Below the pieces are notes generated by a model, which did not search any database, was not told where the DNA came from, and saw only the letters and a program-made list of their open reading frames with translations. From Theristus sp. LFF4_11 (taxonomy: Eukaryota; Nematoda; Chromadorea; Monhysterida; Xyalidae): a stretch of 64,000 bases of DNA. The stretch lies in contig JASANC010002087.1 of the NCBI GenBank assembly GCA_030248135.1, forward strand, positions 1-64,000. The letters are read 5' to 3'. Below, in pieces: positions 58,561-64,000 of the stretch. The translations under genes and the position numbers were made by a program. The first letter of the stretch is position 1. Every line of letters starts with the position of its first letter.

Positions 58561-58883
58561 CGTTCTGGTGTTTTTTTTTGTTTGTTGGTTTTCTTTTGTT
58601 TGTTTTATTTCTCTTTCTTGAATAACACTTCTCCGGAAGCAAATCAAACGCAAACAACTATACGATCCAGTGAGCCTGAGAAATTGCATCACAACAACAG
58701 AATGCCTCAAAATGAGTGAAATCAAAAATGGAAATGGCGTGAAAATGTCCGTTGTTGTTGGGTTTTTTTGTTTCGCTCATTATGAGAATTGTCGAGGTTG
58801 TTTTTCTTTCGTTGGTTTGGTTAGTTTGGGAACCGTTTTCTCAATGGAGTTAACCACAGTTCAGTACTGTCTTTTATTTTTGG

Positions 58884-59072
58884 TCGCAAGACTCAATGCG
58901 CGCACAGATAGGTAAACAGTTTCATGCGCACGACGCGGGAGTTCAAGATTGGCGAAATGATTCTAGTGCCCCTAAATAGGGCCGAGTCAGTTTGGCGATG
59001 TGAATTGCCACGTAAATATTGAAACCAGTTTCCTTTCTACGTCTGCACACGCATTAGAGTCGCAGAACCTAA
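58884..59072. mobile_element. Family H MITE, best copy
   Basis: Left GGTCGCAAGACTCAATGCGC then ACAGATAGGTAAACAGTTTC; right TTTCTACGTCTGCACACGCA then TTAGAGTCGCAGAACC. The centre is CCCCTAAATAGGGCCGAGTC. It defines the family ends used for the other copies. Confidence 0.85.
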
Positions 59073-60392
59073 CAAAATTGATGTTTCCATGTCCGTGTGT
59101 CCGTGTCCGTGCGGCGGTCGCAAAAAAACACCCATCACGGTTGCAACACTTGATTTTGATGACCGTTACAATTTCCCTGGTGGGAGGAAACACGCTTTTA
59201 TTTTGTTTTTAGTTCACAGTTTTCTTTATTTTATTTTTATGCCATTTCTATTTCTGGTCGTGGCGAGTGTTTGTGCATTTTTTTAATTTCCCAAAATCTT
59301 ATTTTTTTGCTGCATTTTGAAAATGCTTTTATTATCCTACTTGGCTTCTTTTTGGTGTTTGTGGAGATGAAGAACTGAGATTTTCAGAACATACAATATT
59401 CTATTTTGAGACTGTCTATTTGGTGGAGTTTTATTGTTATTATCGCAGAAGTTCGCATTTTTCCGTGGACTCAGCAATAAATGAACACAAAAAGCGATTA
59501 TTTTCTGCTGTTTCAACATTTCAACAGTCATTACCTGTTTCTAGCAAAAGTTCAGCTGTACGTTTTAGAATAAGTGGTATGATTGCTGCTATGTCACGTG
59601 CATAGTATTTTGTTCACGTGCATGGTTTTTTGATAATGTATTTTTGAACGTTTCAATTCAGTATTCTTTTACCATTTTTGAGGGGACTGAAATGTGAAAA
59701 TATTGTTTGGTTGTTTTTTGCGCACTGGTCATTGAAAAGTCTAAAATGACCAACCAAAACGTTTTTAATTATGAACAAAAAAATGTCCCTTGGACTGAAA
59801 TTTGTGAGATGACCATTTAGAAGTGTTGTAGCTATTGGTTGCATAAGAAAAGGTGCACTGATTGGTTACACCAACAAGACACAGTCAGTCAATCAACAAG
59901 CAGGTTTGGATTTTTGAATTGGGTAGATGGTTTTATTGTTCCTTTATTTTGTTGTATCACTGTTGGTTTAATAAAAAACAACGAATTTGAGTGACAGTCA
60001 TTTCATGTTGATTTCTGAGTTGTTCTTGTTTTTTGAGTGTGTGTGTGTGCTAGAGGTTCTACCTTATGAATTTTGCCGGCAATAATTGCAGTTTTTTTGC
60101 AGATTGTTTTTCGGAGAAAACTATTGAACAAATTTCTTTGTTTTAAAAGACTGTTATTCATCAATTTATAAACATATTTCATAACAATTATAGATTTATT
60201 GAGTCATTGATTAAACTGCTTTGCTCAGATATATTTCACCATGCACCACCAAGCACGCTACAGATGAAATATTGCACAAATTCGAATATTTTGTTTTGTG
60301 TCTTTCTGTTGTTGTGTGTCGTGTCAACTGGTTTTTTGATTGTTGGTATAGTTTTATTGGAAACTATCAGAAATACTTTACTGTATTCCAGT

Positions 60393-61191
60393 TAGGGTTG
60401 GTAAAAAACCGGTTTTTTTATATTGCCAGGAAAAAAAACGGTTTCTTTTCCGCTTTAAAACCGTTTTAAAACCATAAAAAAACCGAATGCTTCCCAGCTC
60501 CTTAACTTTCCAGAACTTGGCTTCTTGAACTCAAAATAGGAAATACATCAAAATTAGTGATTTTGAGCAGCGTAAAATGCTGTTTTCGGGCATACAACCG
60601 ACCCAATTTGTTATTTTTGCCACCCAATGCCATCCAATTTTTTGTTTCAAATCAAATCAATTTCGCTTTTATTGGTTTCGAGGGCAGCCCGTTCAATAAA
60701 TTGAAAACAAAGACTGGGCAGTGACCGTGTCGGTGTGGGGAGCGGGGAGGGACGGTTGCAAGGAGAACGGATAGCTGACCCCGATTAGGGGGCGAGATTT
60801 GCAGAACTGCAAAGTGAAACCGGTAGCGGATTGCGTTCGAAAAATAACATTTCATCAGTTACCCTTTGCAAATCGACAACATCGTCAGTTAGTCTGCATA
60901 TGCACTTAGTTTAGCAGTCACCTTGTCTTCATCGTATTTCACTTGACCCTTGCCACAAAAGCTTCTGCAAAATGATGCTTCACCAGTTCAGTTCGACACA
61001 GTTCACTGCACCGTTTTTTTCAAAAACATAATTTTAAATTTTATCAATCAAACGAAGAATTGTGATTTTTCACCACGAAGTTTAAAAAAATTAAGGTAAG
61101 AAACGGTTCTTTATTTTTTCAGGAAAGAAAACTGGAAAAAAACCGGTTTTAAAACGGAAAAGAAACCGTTTTTTTTCTTGTGCCAACCCTA
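60393..61191. mobile_element. Family D hAT-like element, copy 2, uninterrupted
   Basis: Ends TAGGGTTGGTAAAAAACCGG and TTGTGCCAACCCTA. A perfect 8-bp duplication ATTCCAGT lies at 60385-60392 and 61192-61199. 799 bp. It is the reverse-oriented twin of 11215-12763 and has the unfilled site CAGTTTAGCAG-like sequence where copy 1 carries family E. Confidence 0.93.
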
Positions 61192-61758
61192 ATTCCAGTG
61201 ATATTAATGCAGTTCATTCGTTGGCTGTAGTTGAACAAGAAATGTGCACTGAACTGATTGGTCTAATTGGAGATATGCAGCCAATCAGCGAACTGGCATT
61301 TGAGTTGAACTTGGCGCAAAAAATTGCACTGCTGGGCTTTTTTGATTGCAAACCGCTAGTACACAGAACACGTTACGAACTGAATTGATTCAAATAAAAG
61401 TACAACGTAAGCAAAATGACTCATTGTTTTTCGTTGCATACATGGTCAATCTTAAACATGCTGTTATATCAATGTTTGAAAATACGAACAGCGCAAACAG
61501 CAACAGCGTGTGTGTTTCAGAAGTTTTGATGGTTTTCAGTATCAAAATTCACAGAAAGAATTTTTTCCTTTGCTCCAAAACTTCTGATTGATTCACACTG
61601 TCTGTCTATCTGAATGTGACTTGCTTGATCAATCAGCAACAAACGATTTGTTCAATTTCAACTGATTTCAGAACCATTCCAAAACGTGTTCCAAACATTT
61701 TCATGTGGCAAACTGAGTCAATCCCAACAAAACAACGGAAGCAGCCAGTGATTTGACC

Positions 61759-64000
61759 ATGGTTAAGTTCTTTTTACTGAAATTATTTGGCTCAGTAGCT
61801 CCCAAAAGGTTCCAGAAACTGGTCATATTGGTAATTTTTCATGCTAAACAGCCAATCAGCTTGTTCAATGTTTGAATGTGACCAATCAGCAACTGGGCGC
61901 TTACTTTCACCAAAAAACCCACGTGATGCGATCAACCAAACAGTCTGGTGTTTGTGCGGATTTTTTTTGCGAAAAATGACCGTCATTGATTGACAGGTTC
62001 AAATAAAGTGGCTATACGCGACTATTTCAGAGCGGCTCCCTAAACATCTGCACCGTTTCGGAGGAACTGAGAGAGACGCTGAAGAAGTTTCGATTCGCGA
62101 AAAATGAGTGTACCACTGCAATAATCAGTGAGTTTTGCTGTTCCAAACTCGATTGATTGCTAACTTCCATAACGTCAGATCCGGAAAAAACGGTTTTTTC
62201 GTACCATTTTCTTTCCAGTGAAAATCGTCCGAGAGACACAGGAGCTGGTCGTTGAAGAGTCGTTCGAGGTCAGTAAAATTTGTAATGTTTTACAACAAAA
62301 AAAACCATCCAATGTTGGTTCACTCAAATGAAATCTGTCACAAGTGCGAAAAAAGTGGCAAGTGTCTGGCACCTAAACTTGCATTTTTAGATGTCTAGCA
62401 AAATTTTTTCGGTACGTAAACAAATTGCCCCAAAATGGGTGTCAACAACAGCACTGCGAATGCACGAAATAGATGCGTTTCAGTGAAGAGAGTCGGAAAT
62501 GACACCGCATTTTGATCGGCAGCTCACCTTGAAATCAAATTCAATAGAAATAGAATGTGTTAAAACGTTTTCGCGGGGCGAATTAAATTTTGCGAAAATC
62601 TTTTCCTTCACCATTTTCAAATGTCATCTGATACCAATTCAAAATTTTGGGTGTCATTCAAAAAAAATTTCAAAAAAGTCTTCTGAAGTCCTGAAAAACT
62701 CCTGCGTTGCATTGTTTGCGTCAGCCCAAATTATGTTTTCATCATTGACGCACGATTTTGCGTGAAAAAAAAAACAGCCTGGACCGCTATCACGTGGAAA
62801 AAAATTCGTGAAAATGTGAACCAAACAAAAAATGCTCCCTCCTTTGTCCAGGACTGCGACATCGAAGACGTCCAGGGCTCGCTGGTACCCCACCAGCCCC
62901 GCTACATCCTCGTCAGCCTGCGCATCGAGCACGACGATGGACGGGTGTCCTACCCGCTGTGTCTGATTTATTTCAGTCCGCCCGGTTCGTGGCGGTTGTT
63001 TGTTTGGTTTTTTCTTAATTTTTGTTTTCGCACGAGCACAATAGATTCGTCTGCGAACAGTTTTTTTTTGAATAAATTTGCCCGAACTGATGTTTGTTTT
63101 TTGTTGCGGGTATATGCGCAGCTGGCTATGCGCTGCCGCGAGACAGGGTTGCCGAAGAGACGAGACGGGCAACATTCCCACGCGAGACGAGACAAATGAC
63201 GAAATCAGACACAAATTGGCGCGCAAGCCTGGCTTTGCAATTGCAAGCCTTGCAATTGCCACGGCAATGTCATTGCCGGTTCTTCACTGCCGTCATTATA
63301 GAAAGCTTTCATACTCACACCAATTTAGCGTCAGTCCAAGCTGCACGTAAACGAGCTTTTTGCGACCACCTCCAGCGAACGCGAGGGGTCGGAGACGCTA
63401 ATGCAGAATAAGAGTTCCTTTAGTTATCACACTGCTAGCCCACTTCCACCCCATTTCCATCCCGTTACGTGAAGCAAAAATGCGATGGTTTCAATCAATG
63501 ATGTTTTGCGAAAAAAATGGTTTTTTTGTCCTGCAGGCTGCAATCCGGAGCTGCAGATGCTCTATGCTGGAAGCATGCGTAATCTGGCAAAAGAGGCCGG
63601 CTTGAACAATGTGAGTATCATTATTTGAAGTCTGAATGAGTTCGAAAACCTGAACATATCAAAGTGTGTACTGGGTTGTCGCGAAATGAATCCAATGGCC
63701 AAAGTCCAACCAACTTACAGTCGAACTCTAAATTATGGGGAATCCGCTGATTGGTTTGTGGTCACGTGATGCATGCTTTCTATGCAGGCATTGCTGTGTA
63801 GCGTCGTCTGTCGGAGTCTGCACGTCCTGCACAGAAAGCATACATCATGTTATCGCCAACCAATCAGCTGATTCCCTATACATTCAGGAAGCAGTGTTTA
63901 GTGACGCATGGCTGTGTTAAAATATACATAGCTACGCGGTCACCAAATACTGCTTCATGAATGCCCCTTAAAGGTGTTTTCTCTTTCAGAACATCGAACT
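61759..64000 (+). CDS. GMFB: Glia maturation factor (ADF-H domain), 3' partial
   Basis: GMF binds the Arp2/3 complex and removes actin branches. Exons: 62031-62127, 62219-62268, 62852-62984, 63537-63610, 63990 to the window end, all in consistent phase. SLNICTVSEELRETLKKFRF, TTAIIMK, HDDGRVSYPLCLIYFSPPG and NPELQMLYAGSMRNL are clear family segments of the ADF-homology fold. The window ends around residue 120 of ~140. The exon at 62031 starts in phase 0 with AGC and has no ATG; an ATG at 61759-61761 directly followed by the donor GTTAAGT could be a one-codon coding exon, giving M-SGSLNIC. That start is inference. An intron holds a family E end fragment and another holds family B/A MITEs. Confidence 0.94.
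62714..62775. mobile_element. Family E terminal fragment
   Basis: GCGTCAGCCCAAATTATG, then CATTGACGCACGATTTTGCG, matches the right end of the family E element at 12185-12230. No matching left end was found nearby. Confidence 0.75.
63716..63880. mobile_element. Family B MITE in GMF intron, right end cut by family A
   Basis: TACAGTCGAACTCTAAATTA left and CGCCAACCAATCAGCTGATT right, then CCCTATA runs straight into family A sequence instead of the usual AATTTAGAGTTCGACTGTA. Confidence 0.85.
63881..63971. mobile_element. Family A MITE abutting family B
   Basis: CATTCAGGAAGCAGTGTTTA left and ACTGCTTCATGAATGCCCCT-TAA right. The left outermost bases, including TTAA, are missing at the junction. Confidence 0.8.

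Larger units (their letters stand above)
58561..61758. other. FBXO42 to GMF spacer
   Basis: No gene seen. AATAAA at 59476-59481 and near 59968 are candidate poly(A) signals. Contains a family H copy (58884-59072) and the intact family D element (60393-61191). Confidence 0.55.

Overview
This window is eukaryotic nuclear DNA from an intron-dense animal, probably an invertebrate; I cannot fix the phylum. All the genes are conserved animal genes cut into many short exons with GT-AG boundaries. The exons are GC-rich at third codon positions, while introns and spacers are T/A-rich and packed with small inverted-repeat transposons and minisatellites. I built the gene models by joining open segments at splice sites with matching phase and comparing the products with remembered family sequences. 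No alignment was run.

Layout, left to right: NAA15 (+, 5' end cut off by the window edge, to 7348); a type I PI(4,5)P2 4-phosphatase of the TMEM55/PIP4P family (+, 9932-14624); a 67-residue LYR-type microprotein (+, 16500-17079) whose stop lies 15 nt before the start codon of OSGEP/KAE1 (+, 17095-20355); a broken hAT element nested in a MITE just behind OSGEP (20390-22023); arfaptin (+, 24099-27750); the C-terminal half of a neuropathy target esterase PNPLA6/7 homologue (-, 31134-36686); a 62-bp minisatellite and a 3.3-kb near-perfect palindrome (36990-40772); a class I phosphatidylinositol transfer protein without its N-terminal exons (+, 42575-45404); FBXO42 (+, 48977-58560, 13 exons); and glia maturation factor (+, about 61759 to the window end).

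The genes are housekeeping functions (protein N-acetylation, phosphoinositide metabolism, tRNA t6A modification, BAR-domain trafficking, F-box/Kelch ubiquitin ligase, actin debranching) and do not form one pathway. Three of them (PIP4P, arfaptin, PITPN) touch phosphoinositides, which is probably coincidence.

The most notable points are: the LYR microprotein and OSGEP packed as a likely dicistronic unit; the head-to-head NTE and PITPN genes, both lacking their 5' exons exactly where the palindrome sits (misassembly or rearrangement); a GC-AG intron in OSGEP; a single-base frame break in NAA15; and several hAT-like elements with perfect 8-bp target duplications, some nested, with an unfilled paralogous copy that proves one nesting. 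A short motif containing CCAATCAG is scattered through introns and spacers far more often than expected by chance.
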